64,000 nucleotides of DNA from Lachnospiraceae bacterium (GCA_024693925.1 JAILKH010000004.1:1-64000), one strand, 5' to 3'. Positions 8,401 to 18,688 are shown, counted from the first letter of the stretch. Numbers and translations: made by a program. The notes: generated by a model from the sequence alone, not told the origin.

Positions 8401-9408
8401 ATGCATTACATTATTTTGATCTTTATTATACATATCCTGGTCATTTTGATCTTATGTCTGCTTAGATTTTTAAAGATACTAAAATGTGATTATATTAATA
8501 TTTTTGTTGCTTTTTTTGTACCATTATTCGGGGTAATCATGCTGCTGAGGAAACGGTACTCGGACCGGCATTCCGAAAGAGAATCCGAGAAGCTTGATGT
8601 TACGCGTCCGATGGCGGAAGAAGAGAAAAAAAGCATTCCGGTTGAAACGGATGAAAATCCCGTAGTTCCTTTGTCCGAAGCATTGGCTTTGAATGATAGT
8701 TACACTCGCCGGGATATAATGATGGACATATTATATAGTGTGAATAAAAGTATAATAGTGGATGATGATGAAATTAAGGAAAAGGTTGTACCGCTTGAGG
8801 AAGCTCTTGTGGTAAATGATATGACAATAAGAAGAAAGCTTATAATAGATGTCTTATATGCGGGCGCTGGTGATTATGTTGCTCAGTTAAATGATGCAAA
8901 GGAAAATAAAGATACGGAAGTAGTTCATTATGCTGCCACAGCATTGGCTGAAATACAAAAGGATTTTGACCTTAAGTTTCAGGAAATAATGACAAGGAAA
9001 GCTTCCGGTATCGAGGATCCCGAAATAGATAATGATTACCAATATCTTTTGGAAAGTTATATTGCCAGTGGTTTATTGGAGGGAAATGCGCTTAAAAATC
9101 AATTAAGGATTTATACTCGTTTGCTTGATGAAAAATTGAAGAAAAGTAATATAAAGGGACGATGGACATTGCTCAATAAAAAAGCGCATACCGATCTGCG
9201 ATTGCGGGATAGTGAAGAACTTGATAAGGACATAGAGCTAATGCTTAAAAGATGGCCGGAACATGAGAATGTTTATATATACAGAATTCAGAGTGCTATT
9301 TTGAAAAGAGATTCTGCGGCGATAAAACGCCTGATAAGTGAGATCAGATTAAAGAATAAATATATGTCATCAGATCTTAGAAGTATGGTTCAATATTGGG
9401 AAACATAA
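8401..9408 (+). CDS. pelE: PelE-like membrane/helical repeat protein
   Basis: It starts three bases after the pelD stop. Two membrane helices (about 3-21 and 32-50) are followed by a charged linker and an all-helical cytosolic region ending in TPR-like helices. PelE in Pseudomonas has the same plan and joins PelD, PelF and PelG in the inner-membrane synthase complex. A sequence repeat is visible: VVPLSEALALND-RR-DILYS at 88-120 and VVPLEEALVVND-RR-DVLYA at 129-160. The assignment rests on topology and position between pelD and the deacetylase gene, because PelE sequences diverge widely. Confidence 0.7.
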   Translation: MHYIILIFIIHILVILILCLLRFLKILKCDYINIFVAFFVPLFGVIMLLRKRYSDRHSERESEKLDVTRPMAEEEKKSIPVETDENPVVPLSEALALNDSYTRRDIMMDILYSVNKSIIVDDDEIKEKVVPLEEALVVNDMTIRRKLIIDVLYAGAGDYVAQLNDAKENKDTEVVHYAATALAEIQKDFDLKFQEIMTRKASGIEDPEIDNDYQYLLESYIASGLLEGNALKNQLRIYTRLLDEKLKKSNIKGRWTLLNKKAHTDLRLRDSEELDKDIELMLKRWPEHENVYIYRIQSAILKRDSAAIKRLISEIRLKNKYMSSDLRSMVQYWET

Positions 9409-9413
9409 GTTAA

Positions 9414-11297
9414 ATGAAGTTTGACCGGATTAAGAAAAAACTGAATAAAGTAAAAAAAGAATCGCATATTAATCTTACCGGGATGTATGTAATCGGGATT
9501 TTGTATATTATACTTATGGTCGTACTGGTTGCGGTACAGGCAAATGTCCGGTATACGATCAGGGATGACAGGATTAAGTTGTTATCAAAAGAAGAGCTTG
9601 TAAATTTAAAAAAAGTCTCTCAACAGCAGAACAAAGTTGTACCGAAAACCCTTCTGGTAGTTGAAGATGGAGATGTTGCAAGTCAAAAAGCGAAGAATTT
9701 ATTTGTGCCTGTTTTTGAACAGATGAAGGAAGAGTATGATGTACTTGATGTTACGGAGTTAAATTCCCGTATGTTTGAAAACTACGATAAAATAGTTCTG
9801 GCTATTTCGCATTATCCTATGCTTGCGGAGACAATTGCAGATATTAAGGAATGGGTAAGAACCGGTGGTAATTTAATGGTAGCATATCCCCCGGAGGTGT
9901 CCGGAAGCTTTCAGTCCCTTTACGATATTCTCGGAATTAAGGATAGCGGTGATACGACTATGGTAGAAGGGCTCCATTTTAATAATGATTTTATGATCGG
10001 TGGGACGCTGAAGGACTATTTTATTATAGATGCATATGATTGTGCATTGGGTTTGTCGCTTAAAGATGATTGTGATATATATATACAGTCTACCGAGGAA
10101 TATCCGGTTCCCCTTGTATGGAGGCGTGATTTTGGCGATGGCAGTATAGTCGTTGATAATTTCGGTATTTTGGAAAAAGCATACAGAGGTATTCATTGTT
10201 CGGCCTATAGCCTTCTTGGAGATTATTGTGTTTATCCTGTAATTAACGCGGAAGCTTTTTACATAGATGATTTTCCCTCGCCGGTTCCGGGAGGGGACGG
10301 AACTTATGTTACAAGAGATTATAATATGTCTATAAGTGATTTTTATTCCAGGATATGGTGGAATGATATCCACGATCTGGCTCAGAAATACGGTTTATAT
10401 TATACGGGTGTGATCATAGAGGATTATTCGAATCAGGTTAGTGGGGAGTTTAAGAGAAACGAGGAAATAAGCAGATTTCAATATTTTGGAAATATGTTGT
10501 TGCGTCTTGGTGGTGAAATAGGAATCCATGGGTATAATCATATGCCTTTGGTACTCGATAATTTTGATTATAAAGATCAGTATGATGCATATGTTCAATG
10601 GCCTTCGGTTCTGGATATGAGAAATGCGCTGGAGGAAGTGATCGATTTTACGCAGGAGTTATACAAAGAGGAAGAACTTCTTGTGTATGTTCCGCCATCA
10701 AATGTCTTATCCGGGGAAGGACGTAAGCTTCTAAATGAGACTTCGATTCGTTCGGTAGCTGCCGTATATTTATCTACAGATATGGCCTATGAGCAGGAAT
10801 TCGAAATAACACCCGAAGATGGAATGATAAATGTTCCGAGAATTACATCGGGATGTATTATAGATGAATATATGGAGTTGGCGGCACTATCGGAGCTTAA
10901 TTTTCATTTTGTAAATACTCATTTTCTTCACCCCGATGATGTACTTGATGAGGATAGAGGTGCGAAGCTGGGTTGGGCCAGGTTGTATGGAAATTTATGT
11001 GATTATTTTGAGTGGCTTAATACTGCCTGTCCGTGGTTAAGAAAAATGACCGGAACCGAAATTGCGGCAGCGGTACAGTTTTATGATCTTATTGGTGTGG
11101 ATCGAAGTATTAAAGATAATGAACTTTTTATACATCTTGATAACCTTATAGACGAAAGCTGGATGCTTTTAAGGCTTAATAAAGGACAAAAGATTGATGC
11201 GATAAAGGGTGGAAGCTATACTGAGGTGGCTGACGGCCTTTATCTTTTGGAATGTAATAAAGATGAGGTTGTTGTACGGTTTGCTATACAAGAGTAG
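9414..11297 (+). CDS. pelA: PelA-like polysaccharide deacetylase (DUF2194 type), membrane anchored
   Basis: A 627-residue protein with one N-terminal membrane helix (about 24-45) and the rest outside the cell. After a domain of about 220 residues resembling a glutamine-amidotransferase fold comes a carbohydrate-deacetylase-like half. It has Asp285/286 in YIDDFPSPVPGG and an HxxxH pair, His372 and His376, in IGIHGYNH. These fit metal-dependent de-N-acetylation. In Pel systems PelA removes acetyl groups from the GalNAc/GlcNAc polymer. No separate endo-glycosidase domain as in Pseudomonas PelA is evident, consistent with the deacetylase-only form in Gram-positive pel operons. Gaps to both neighbours are under 10 bases. 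Confidence 0.75.
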   Translation: MKFDRIKKKLNKVKKESHINLTGMYVIGILYIILMVVLVAVQANVRYTIRDDRIKLLSKEELVNLKKVSQQQNKVVPKTLLVVEDGDVASQKAKNLFVPVFEQMKEEYDVLDVTELNSRMFENYDKIVLAISHYPMLAETIADIKEWVRTGGNLMVAYPPEVSGSFQSLYDILGIKDSGDTTMVEGLHFNNDFMIGGTLKDYFIIDAYDCALGLSLKDDCDIYIQSTEEYPVPLVWRRDFGDGSIVVDNFGILEKAYRGIHCSAYSLLGDYCVYPVINAEAFYIDDFPSPVPGGDGTYVTRDYNMSISDFYSRIWWNDIHDLAQKYGLYYTGVIIEDYSNQVSGEFKRNEEISRFQYFGNMLLRLGGEIGIHGYNHMPLVLDNFDYKDQYDAYVQWPSVLDMRNALEEVIDFTQELYKEEELLVYVPPSNVLSGEGRKLLNETSIRSVAAVYLSTDMAYEQEFEITPEDGMINVPRITSGCIIDEYMELAALSELNFHFVNTHFLHPDDVLDEDRGAKLGWARLYGNLCDYFEWLNTACPWLRKMTGTEIAAAVQFYDLIGVDRSIKDNELFIHLDNLIDESWMLLRLNKGQKIDAIKGGSYTEVADGLYLLECNKDEVVVRFAIQE

Positions 11298-11306
11298 AGG
11301 GTATTA

Positions 11307-12722
11307 ATGAGAATTTGCGTTATTTTGGAAGGATGTTATCCTTATGTTACGGGAGGTGTATCAACTTGGATACACCAATATATGAAAGCCATGCCCCAGC
11401 ATGAATTTGTAATATGGGCGCTGGGAGCAGATTCTTCTCAAAAGGGGAAGTATAAGTATGAACTGCCGGATAATGTGGTAGAAATAAAGGAAGTATTTTT
11501 GAATGATGCATTAAAAAAGAGCGGACGAGTCAGGAAATATAAGTTTTCGGATGAAGAGATAAAAACCCTTCATGATCTAATTGATTGTTCGGATCCGGAT
11601 TGGGAAAGGCTTTTCTCTATGTATGCCGATAACAGGATCGATCCTCTGTCCTTTCTGATGAGTAAGGATTTTCTGGATATATTAACAACTATATGTGAAG
11701 AAGAGTATACATATACTGCTTTTTCAGATTTCTTTCATACTATTCGTTCTATGTTCTTACCGGTATTGTATATATTACATACGGAAATTCCAAAGGCAGA
11801 TATATATCATTCCATAGCCACCGGTTATAGCGGTATATTGGCCCGTCTGGGAGGATATAAATATCATGTTCCTTATATGATCACCGAGCATGGTATTTAT
11901 ACCAGGGAAAGAGAGGAAGAAATAATCCGGGCAAAATGGGTTTTGCCGGCGTTTAAAAAATTCTGGGTTAGATTTTTTTATATGCTGTCTGCAGGTGCAT
12001 ATAATAAGGCGGTTATGATCACAAGTCTCTACGGAGGTGCCAGAAGGATACAGATCGATATGGGTTGTGATCCGGATAAATGTGTCTATATCGGTAATGG
12101 GATCCATTATGAAAGGTTTAAAGACATTCCGCCTAAGGAGCCTAACGGATATATAGATATAGGTGCTGTTTTAAGGATTGCTCCGATCAAGGATGTAAAA
12201 ACTATGATATATGCATTTGCGGGAGTAAAAGAAAGAGTAACAAATGCGCGTTTATTTATTGCGGGTCCCGAAGATGATAAACAATATGCCAAAGAGTGCT
12301 ATGATCTTGTGGAAAGACTTGGGGTCGAAGACATTACTTTTATGGGCTCCATTGATGTGGTGAAGCGCATGGTAGAGTTTGATTTCACTGTATTATCAAG
12401 TATTTCCGAGGGCATGCCTTTATCCGTACTTGAATCCTTTGCATCCGGAAGACCTTGTGTAACCACTGATGTGGGTAATTGCAGAGAATTATTATTTAAG
12501 TCTGCCGAGGATGATGATCTTGGAAGTGCCGGTTTTTGTGTTCCTCCCATGGATGTGCAGGAGCTTAGTAATGCGCTTGTAAATATGTGTATTCAGACGA
12601 AAAAAAGATACAAAATGGGTATTGTGGCAAGAAAAAGGGTTGCCAAATATTTTTTGCATGAAGAGATGATAAGTAAATATCTTAAAGTATACGATGAGGT
12701 TTTCAGAAGATGGCAGGGATAG
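11307..12722 (+). CDS. pelF: PelF glycosyltransferase (GT4)
   Basis: This 471-residue cytosolic GT-B glycosyltransferase opens with MRICVILEGCYPYVTGGVST, very characteristic of PelF, and has an ITEHGIYTRERE segment. The C-terminal nucleotide-sugar motif SEGMPLSVLESFASGRP supplies the E-x7-E pair of retaining GT4 enzymes. PelF polymerises UDP-linked N-acetylhexosamine into Pel. It is a near full-length match to the family. The stop overlaps the start of pelG by 13 bases, so translation of polymerase and transporter is coupled. Confidence 0.92.
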   Translation: MRICVILEGCYPYVTGGVSTWIHQYMKAMPQHEFVIWALGADSSQKGKYKYELPDNVVEIKEVFLNDALKKSGRVRKYKFSDEEIKTLHDLIDCSDPDWERLFSMYADNRIDPLSFLMSKDFLDILTTICEEEYTYTAFSDFFHTIRSMFLPVLYILHTEIPKADIYHSIATGYSGILARLGGYKYHVPYMITEHGIYTREREEEIIRAKWVLPAFKKFWVRFFYMLSAGAYNKAVMITSLYGGARRIQIDMGCDPDKCVYIGNGIHYERFKDIPPKEPNGYIDIGAVLRIAPIKDVKTMIYAFAGVKERVTNARLFIAGPEDDKQYAKECYDLVERLGVEDITFMGSIDVVKRMVEFDFTVLSSISEGMPLSVLESFASGRPCVTTDVGNCRELLFKSAEDDDLGSAGFCVPPMDVQELSNALVNMCIQTKKRYKMGIVARKRVAKYFLHEEMISKYLKVYDEVFRRWQG

Positions 12723-14227
12723 GCTTCAGCTTAAAGAAGCTGTTTAAGAAAAAGGGAATATTTAATTTATGTAAAGCATACGGATATTCCGGTATAGTAA
12801 CTATCGGTCCTATGATATTGGGTATATGTTTGCTTGTGGGGATGGCCTTTGTTGCGCGTATGGGTGGTATGAGTGATCACGACAGGGAATTGCTGAATTG
12901 TATGCTTACATACAGTTTGCTGGTAGCCTTGTTTGTGACCAACTGGTTTAATATGGTTGTTACCCGTTATGTATCGGACATGATATTTGAGGGTAAGGAG
13001 GAGAAAGTTGTACCTTCTTTTTTTGGCGCGGTTGCTATGGAATTGGTAATATGTTTCGTAATGTACGGTATATTCCTTCTGTTTGCAGGTGCAAAACCGG
13101 CGCAAAGTATATTATGTTTGTGGCTTTCGATGATTCTTATTGTGGTATGGACGGAAATGATCTATATGACAGCGCTTAAGGATTTTCAGGCCATAGTTCT
13201 GACTTTCGCAATTTCCCTTATGCTGGGATTTTTAGTAGCCCTTATATTGGTGATAATCGGGAAGGTAAGTATTGAGACTTGCTTATTGAGCGTTATTTTA
13301 GGCTATGGTGTACTTTGTGTACGTCAGTTTAAGCTTATCCTCGACTATTTTCCCAAGAGTGAAGGAAGTTATTTTTCGTTTCTTTATTGGTTTGATAAGT
13401 TCCCTGCTTTGGCAACAGCAGGAGGTATGGTCGGGATAGGTTTATTCAGTCATATAATAATAATGTATTTCGGACCGTTACAGGTACAGGTTCAGGGATT
13501 ATTTTACGGAGCTCCCGAATATGATGTGCCTGCGCTTATTGCTTTTCTTTCTTTGTTGATAACAACCGTAAGTTTTGTTGTATCTGTTGAGGTGAATTTT
13601 TATCCTAAATACAGTAATTACTATGGACTCTTCGGAGACAAAGGAGCTATAAAGGATATTAAGCTGGCGGGTAAGGAAATGCTGGATATGTTAAGCCGGG
13701 AGCTGATATATCTGGCTTGTAAGCAATTATTTACCACTATATTGTTTGTTATTATGGGTCCTCCTCTTATAGAAATCTTTATTCCGGGGATCAGTTCTTT
13801 ATCAATATCCATATACAGGTTTTTGTGTGTTGGTTACGGTTCCTATGCCATCGCTAATTCTTTAATGCTGATAGAATTGTATTTTGAAGATTACAGAGGA
13901 GCTTTTATGGGAACCGTTGTTTTTGCTGTTTTCAGTACCTTTATAAATATATGGCAGATATTGTATGGAGATATTCATTATTATGGAATTGGATTTTTTG
14001 TGGGAGCGGTTTTGTTCTTTTTGCTCTCTCTTGTCAGATTACACTGGTATACAGGAAGGCTGCCTTATTTTCTGCTTTCAAGACAAAGTCTTGTACCCGA
14101 TACAGAGAAAGGCCTTTTTGTTTCCATAAGCAGGTTGCTGGATAAAAGACAATTAAGAATACAGAAAAGAAAGGCCGACAGGTTAAACAGGAAAGTTGAT
14201 AAACTTATGAAAGAAAGTGTAAAGTAG
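12710..14227 (+). CDS. pelG: PelG polysaccharide transporter
   Basis: A 505-residue polytopic protein with about twelve hydrophobic helices, starting MAGIGFSLKKLFKKKG, the hallmark N-terminus of PelG. PelG belongs to the MOP flippase-like superfamily and moves the growing Pel chain across the membrane with PelD, PelE and PelF. The C-terminal tail is strongly basic (RKADRLNRKVDK). It overlaps pelF by 13 bases and is followed after three bases by the first CotH gene. Confidence 0.92.
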   Translation: MAGIGFSLKKLFKKKGIFNLCKAYGYSGIVTIGPMILGICLLVGMAFVARMGGMSDHDRELLNCMLTYSLLVALFVTNWFNMVVTRYVSDMIFEGKEEKVVPSFFGAVAMELVICFVMYGIFLLFAGAKPAQSILCLWLSMILIVVWTEMIYMTALKDFQAIVLTFAISLMLGFLVALILVIIGKVSIETCLLSVILGYGVLCVRQFKLILDYFPKSEGSYFSFLYWFDKFPALATAGGMVGIGLFSHIIIMYFGPLQVQVQGLFYGAPEYDVPALIAFLSLLITTVSFVVSVEVNFYPKYSNYYGLFGDKGAIKDIKLAGKEMLDMLSRELIYLACKQLFTTILFVIMGPPLIEIFIPGISSLSISIYRFLCVGYGSYAIANSLMLIELYFEDYRGAFMGTVVFAVFSTFINIWQILYGDIHYYGIGFFVGAVLFFLLSLVRLHWYTGRLPYFLLSRQSLVPDTEKGLFVSISRLLDKRQLRIQKRKADRLNRKVDKLMKESVK

Positions 14228-14230
14228 AGT

Positions 14231-16132
14231 ATGAAAATAAATATTTCAAAATCAATCTTAGCAGCCTTTCTTGCGATACTTATGATGTTAGACGGCTGTG
14301 CTGTTTATACAACCGGGAAAGAGGTACCCGGATCAAAAAGCGAAACGAAGATGTCTTCATCGGACAAGGATGGGGATCCGGATATTATACAGGAAAAGAC
14401 GGATGAAGAGTCTGAGGTAGAGAAAGTAGAAAAAATTACAGTTTCCGAGAATAACTTAAGTGAGGATAAGAGTATATATGAAAATAATGATATCCCTCCC
14501 ATAATAACGATGTATCTTGATGTAAGTAAGGGTAATGCAGCGGATGGCAGTAATCATACCTGGAAGGAGATAAATACTTATTCAGCGGATGATTATGAAA
14601 AGATGGGAGTGGAACGATATAAGGTTGAAAGTATTCTCAGAATAGATGATTCTGGGGAAGGTCTTAATGAAACTTCTTACGGTTTCGATGAGGTGATTCC
14701 GAACTCAACGGTGCAGATAAGAGGTCAGACTTCGTCTCGAGGCAGACAGAAAAATTATAAAATACGGATTAAAGACGGTAAAGAAAAATATAACGGGCAA
14801 AGAACGATCAATTTAAATAAGCATAGGACTGAGCCGTATAGATTTATCAATAAGCTTTGCTATGATCTGCTGGATCCTATTCCTTATTTGATAGGAGGTA
14901 AAACCAGGTTTGTTCATCTTTATGTAAAAGATCTGACGGAGGATCCTTATTCGGTGGAAGAGGAGTCGGAAGATTATCAACAGCCGGAGGTTATTGACGG
15001 GTATAAGGATTATGGGCTTTATACAATGGTTGAACAGGTTAACCGGCAATATTTAAGAAGCAGAGGGCTGGATGAGAATGGTCAATTGTATAAGGTTACA
15101 TTTTTCGAGTGGAATAAGAATGAAGAAATAATGGTTCCCCTGGATGACCCCTCATATGATCGGGATGCCTTTGAGGATTATCTGGAAATAAAGGGAGATG
15201 AAGATCCGGAGAAACTTCAAAATGTAATTAATATAATACATAATTATACGATACCGATTGATGAAATAATTGAAGAGCATTTTGATGCGGAGAATATTTG
15301 CTATTGGATGGCTTATAATATCCTGATCGGTAATTATGATGTGGGAGCCCGTAATCTTTTTATATATAGTCCGCTTAATTCCCAAAAATTTTATTTTATC
15401 TGCTGGGATATGGATGATTCATTCAAGAATTCTTATAATGAACTGAATAATTATAATGACGGTATTTCCTGGGAAAGAGGAATGACAAAATTTTTGGTAG
15501 TTACTCTTATAAACCGTATGATGAAGGAAGAAAAGTACAGGGATATGCTTAAGGCAGCAGTGGATGATCTTCATGAAAATTATATTACGAAGGAAATCGT
15601 GGAAGAAAAGATTAAAGGTTATAAAGAACTGGTAGTTCCTTATGTATATAGAGCACCCGACGTGAATTATATTCAGATAGAAGACAGGCAGGTATATGAA
15701 GAACTTACAAATAAGATGGCTGATGAGGTTGATGAGAATTATAATTATTTTCTTCAGAGTCTTAAGAATCCCTGGCCTTTTTATATTGATCTTCCCAAAG
15801 TTAATAAGGACACCAACAAGATCATTTTAAGCTGGGGAATATCATATGATATTAATGAAGAGGCAGTGACTTATGATTATATACTGGCAAGGGATTATAT
15901 GTTTGAAGATGTTGTTGTAAAAGACAGTGATTTAAAGGTTCCTTTGGCAACGGTTAAACTTCCTGAACCCGGCGAGTATTATCTGAAAGTCAGGGCTTTC
16001 AATAAATCAGGATATTCAACAGATTGTTTTGATTATTTTGTTGCGGATGATTATGGATTCGGAAAATTGTATGGTTGTTACAGATTTATTATTAAAGATA
16101 ATGGAGAGGTTGAATTAGATGCCGGTGAGTGA
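14231..16132 (+). CDS. CotH kinase family lipoprotein (first copy)
   Basis: A lipoprotein signal ends at LDGC (Cys23), followed by an acidic Ser/Glu-rich linker to about residue 85 and a CotH kinase-like domain. Visible family features are RGQTSSRGRQKNYKIRI, RTEPYRFINKLCYDL, DYGLYTMVEQVN, the NYDVGARNLFIY catalytic-loop region, and ICWDMDD, the metal-binding aspartate block. CotH proteins are atypical kinases; Bacillus CotH phosphorylates spore coat proteins. The C-terminal 110 residues look like a fibronectin-III-type domain (PWPFYIDLPKV onward). As an extracytoplasmic lipoprotein it would need an external phosphate donor, which is unexplained. It follows pelG by three bases and overlaps the next CotH gene by 14. 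Confidence 0.85.
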   Translation: MKINISKSILAAFLAILMMLDGCAVYTTGKEVPGSKSETKMSSSDKDGDPDIIQEKTDEESEVEKVEKITVSENNLSEDKSIYENNDIPPIITMYLDVSKGNAADGSNHTWKEINTYSADDYEKMGVERYKVESILRIDDSGEGLNETSYGFDEVIPNSTVQIRGQTSSRGRQKNYKIRIKDGKEKYNGQRTINLNKHRTEPYRFINKLCYDLLDPIPYLIGGKTRFVHLYVKDLTEDPYSVEEESEDYQQPEVIDGYKDYGLYTMVEQVNRQYLRSRGLDENGQLYKVTFFEWNKNEEIMVPLDDPSYDRDAFEDYLEIKGDEDPEKLQNVINIIHNYTIPIDEIIEEHFDAENICYWMAYNILIGNYDVGARNLFIYSPLNSQKFYFICWDMDDSFKNSYNELNNYNDGISWERGMTKFLVVTLINRMMKEEKYRDMLKAAVDDLHENYITKEIVEEKIKGYKELVVPYVYRAPDVNYIQIEDRQVYEELTNKMADEVDENYNYFLQSLKNPWPFYIDLPKVNKDTNKIILSWGISYDINEEAVTYDYILARDYMFEDVVVKDSDLKVPLATVKLPEPGEYYLKVRAFNKSGYSTDCFDYFVADDYGFGKLYGCYRFIIKDNGEVELDAGE

Positions 16133-17903
16133 TTATGGTTATAATAATATAATAAAGAAGTTTGTGTTGCTCCTGCCGGTGATCATCCTGCTTTGTCTGT
16201 CGGGATGTAATACGGCTCCGGATAGTGGAGAACAGATATCGGACAGTTATGAGAAAGTTTCTACGGGCAGATCGTTAATGGTTAAGGATAAGGATGATCT
16301 GTATGATTCCATGCCTGAGGAACAGGTGCTTTATCTTACCTTGGGCAGGGGCGTATCTTCGAAGGAATATGATCATACATGGGAGGAAATAAATTCTCAT
16401 GATCTGTCCTGGTATACTGCGCATAATACGGAAGTTTTTGAGTGTGATGCACTGGTTCAGTTCGGTAATGAGGAAGGACCTGTTTCGGGAAGTTTCGGTT
16501 ACGGAGATATGGTTAATAATGCTACCGTAAAGCTGGTGGGGAGCAAGGCTTCGGAAAGACAACAGAAAAGTTACAGGATAAAGATCAATAAGGGAAGCGG
16601 AAATGTTCATGGTATAAAAACCTTTCATTTGTTAAAGGGATTTACGGATCCCTTCAGATTTACCGATAAACTATGTTTTGATCTGGTTTCCGAGATGGAT
16701 GACCTTATGTCTGTCAGAACGAGTTTTGTACATTTGTATGTAAGAGATGAGACATTGAACGAAGACGAGCCTGCGCTTTTTGTCGATTATGGATTATATA
16801 CAATGGTGGAGCCTGTTAATAAAAAGTATATCAGGAACAGAGACCTGGATAGCTCCGGAGAGCTATATGGAATAAAGGATTTTGATTTTGCAAGACACGA
16901 AGATGTTATTATGCAGCCTACGGAAGCCGGATTTAATGAGGCTGAATTTGAAAAGCTTCTGGAAGCTAAAGGAAGTAATGATTACAGTAAGCTGATCGCA
17001 ATGCTGGATGCACTGAATGATGAAAACAGAACAATAGAGGAAGTGGTGGAGGAATACTTTGACAAACCAAATCTTTATTCCTTTATGGCTTTTAATATTC
17101 TGGTGGATAATAAAGATACCGATACTGAAAATTTTTATATTTACAGTCCGACAGGCAGTGAAAAGTTTTACATTATCCCCTGGGATTTTGACGGAGCTTT
17201 ACGTCGGGATTATGAATATTTACGTGATCCCGCATATGCTGAAGACTGGGAAAGAGGTATTTATATATATACGGAGTCCAAATTGTTTGGCCGGATAATT
17301 AAGAGCAAGTATCTTACTAATGAGTTGAGTGAATATATAACAAAACTGCATGAGGATGTTTTGACGGGAGCTAAGGTTAAGGAAAAAGCAAAAGAGCTTT
17401 CCGAAATTGTGAAGCCTTATCTGTATGAATTGCCGGATCTTACTTACGCAAGGGTTACGGAAAAAAATTATGATATTTTGACGGATAATTTTTCGGAGCT
17501 TATGGATGATTATTTTTATGCTTATTATGATTCCCTTAAAACCCCCTGGCCGTTTCATATTAATAAGCCGGTTAATAAGGATGGTAAAATAACTGTTGTA
17601 TGGGATGAATCCTATCTTCTTGAAGGTGATGTGACATATTCCCTGGAATTATCGGATTCCTGGGATTTTACAAACAAGCTGTGTAATGAAACCGGTCTTA
17701 AGGAAACTTCTTACGAAGTCGGGCAGCTGCCACCGGGACAGTATTTTGTAAAAGTAAGTGCCGACGCGGCGGATGGTATGCGGCAGGAGGCTTATGAATA
17801 CTATAATACTGAGAAGAAAACATGTATTCATGGTGTTATGTGTTTTTATGTGCTTGAAGACGGTACGGTTATAAAATCGGAATATGTTGAAGATATAAAC
17901 TAA
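16119..17903 (+). CDS. CotH kinase family lipoprotein (second copy)
   Basis: A paralogue of the preceding gene with the same layout. It has a lipobox LSGC (Cys30), a short linker, a CotH domain with KLVGSKASERQQKSYRIKI, TDPFRFTDKLCFDL and DYGLYTMVEPVN, catalytic-region NKDTDTENFYIY, IPWDFDG, and a C-terminal FN3-like domain starting PWPFHINKPV. Similarity along the whole length points to tandem duplication. Both copies keep the aspartates expected for activity. The acidic linker of the first copy is much shorter here. The target could be a surface protein or the Pel polymer itself; the sequence does not say. Confidence 0.85.
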   Translation: MPVSDYGYNNIIKKFVLLLPVIILLCLSGCNTAPDSGEQISDSYEKVSTGRSLMVKDKDDLYDSMPEEQVLYLTLGRGVSSKEYDHTWEEINSHDLSWYTAHNTEVFECDALVQFGNEEGPVSGSFGYGDMVNNATVKLVGSKASERQQKSYRIKINKGSGNVHGIKTFHLLKGFTDPFRFTDKLCFDLVSEMDDLMSVRTSFVHLYVRDETLNEDEPALFVDYGLYTMVEPVNKKYIRNRDLDSSGELYGIKDFDFARHEDVIMQPTEAGFNEAEFEKLLEAKGSNDYSKLIAMLDALNDENRTIEEVVEEYFDKPNLYSFMAFNILVDNKDTDTENFYIYSPTGSEKFYIIPWDFDGALRRDYEYLRDPAYAEDWERGIYIYTESKLFGRIIKSKYLTNELSEYITKLHEDVLTGAKVKEKAKELSEIVKPYLYELPDLTYARVTEKNYDILTDNFSELMDDYFYAYYDSLKTPWPFHINKPVNKDGKITVVWDESYLLEGDVTYSLELSDSWDFTNKLCNETGLKETSYEVGQLPPGQYFVKVSADAADGMRQEAYEYYNTEKKTCIHGVMCFYVLEDGTVIKSEYVEDIN

Positions 17904-17938
17904 GTGTCGGAATAATAAACCTTTTTAAGGAGTATTAT

Positions 17939-18688
17939 ATGGAGGAAAAAAAGCGTATATTCAGAAATGAATGGAAATATCTTACTTCTCACAGCGAAGC
18001 GGATCTTTTAAAGGATAGACTTTTAAATTTTCTTGTTCCGGATAAGCATGCCGGAAGGCAGGGTTACAGTATAAGAAGTCTGTATTTTGATGATTATAAT
18101 AACAGTGCGTATTCTCAAAAGCTGATGGGGGTATATTCCAGGAAAAAATGGCGTATAAGGATTTATAATTACAGTGATGCCAAAATAGCACTTGAGAGAA
18201 AGCTCAAACGAGGCAACTATATATATAAGGAGTCGGCAGATATTTCCCGGGATGAATACGAAAAGATCATAAAGGGTGAATATACTTTTCTGCTTGCAAG
18301 AGAAGAGAATCTGTGTAAAGAGTTTTATATTGAGTGTGTTTGTAATGTCCTGCGACCGAAGGTTATTGTTGATTACGAACGTTTTCCCCTTGTAATGGAT
18401 GAAGGTACCGTCAGGATAACATTTGATTCCTATGTATCTGCGGCACTGGGCGGATTTGATATTTTTGATGAAAATCTACCTAAATTGAGTGCTATAGATG
18501 AAGGGTGTGAAGTTCTTGAGGTTAAATATACGGAGTTTATACCGGATCTTATAAGGGAAATACTTCCGTTAAAGGAACAGGAGTTTATTGCATTTTCCAA
18601 ATATGTTGTCTGCTACGAGGCAGCGCACCATATGACTCGCCTTACTTCGGATATTTCAAAATCAAGGTTGTCATTCAGGGGAATATGA
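17939..18688 (+). CDS. VTC domain protein (polyphosphate polymerase type)
   Basis: A 249-residue VTC domain. VTC catalytic domains form a tunnel of basic residues that makes polyphosphate from ATP in yeast. Matching blocks are FRNEWKYLTS, SLYFDDYNN, KWRIRIYNY, LERKLKRGNYIYK, VDYERFPL and LEVKYTEFIP. They supply the alternating Arg/Lys and Glu residues of the family. There is no membrane helix, so the protein is cytosolic. Bacterial VTC proteins are commonly encoded beside a DUF4956 membrane protein and CotH proteins (from memory), and that set is present here. SD AAGGAG lies ahead of ATG. Confidence 0.85.
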   Translation: MEEKKRIFRNEWKYLTSHSEADLLKDRLLNFLVPDKHAGRQGYSIRSLYFDDYNNSAYSQKLMGVYSRKKWRIRIYNYSDAKIALERKLKRGNYIYKESADISRDEYEKIIKGEYTFLLAREENLCKEFYIECVCNVLRPKVIVDYERFPLVMDEGTVRITFDSYVSAALGGFDIFDENLPKLSAIDEGCEVLEVKYTEFIPDLIREILPLKEQEFIAFSKYVVCYEAAHHMTRLTSDISKSRLSFRGI

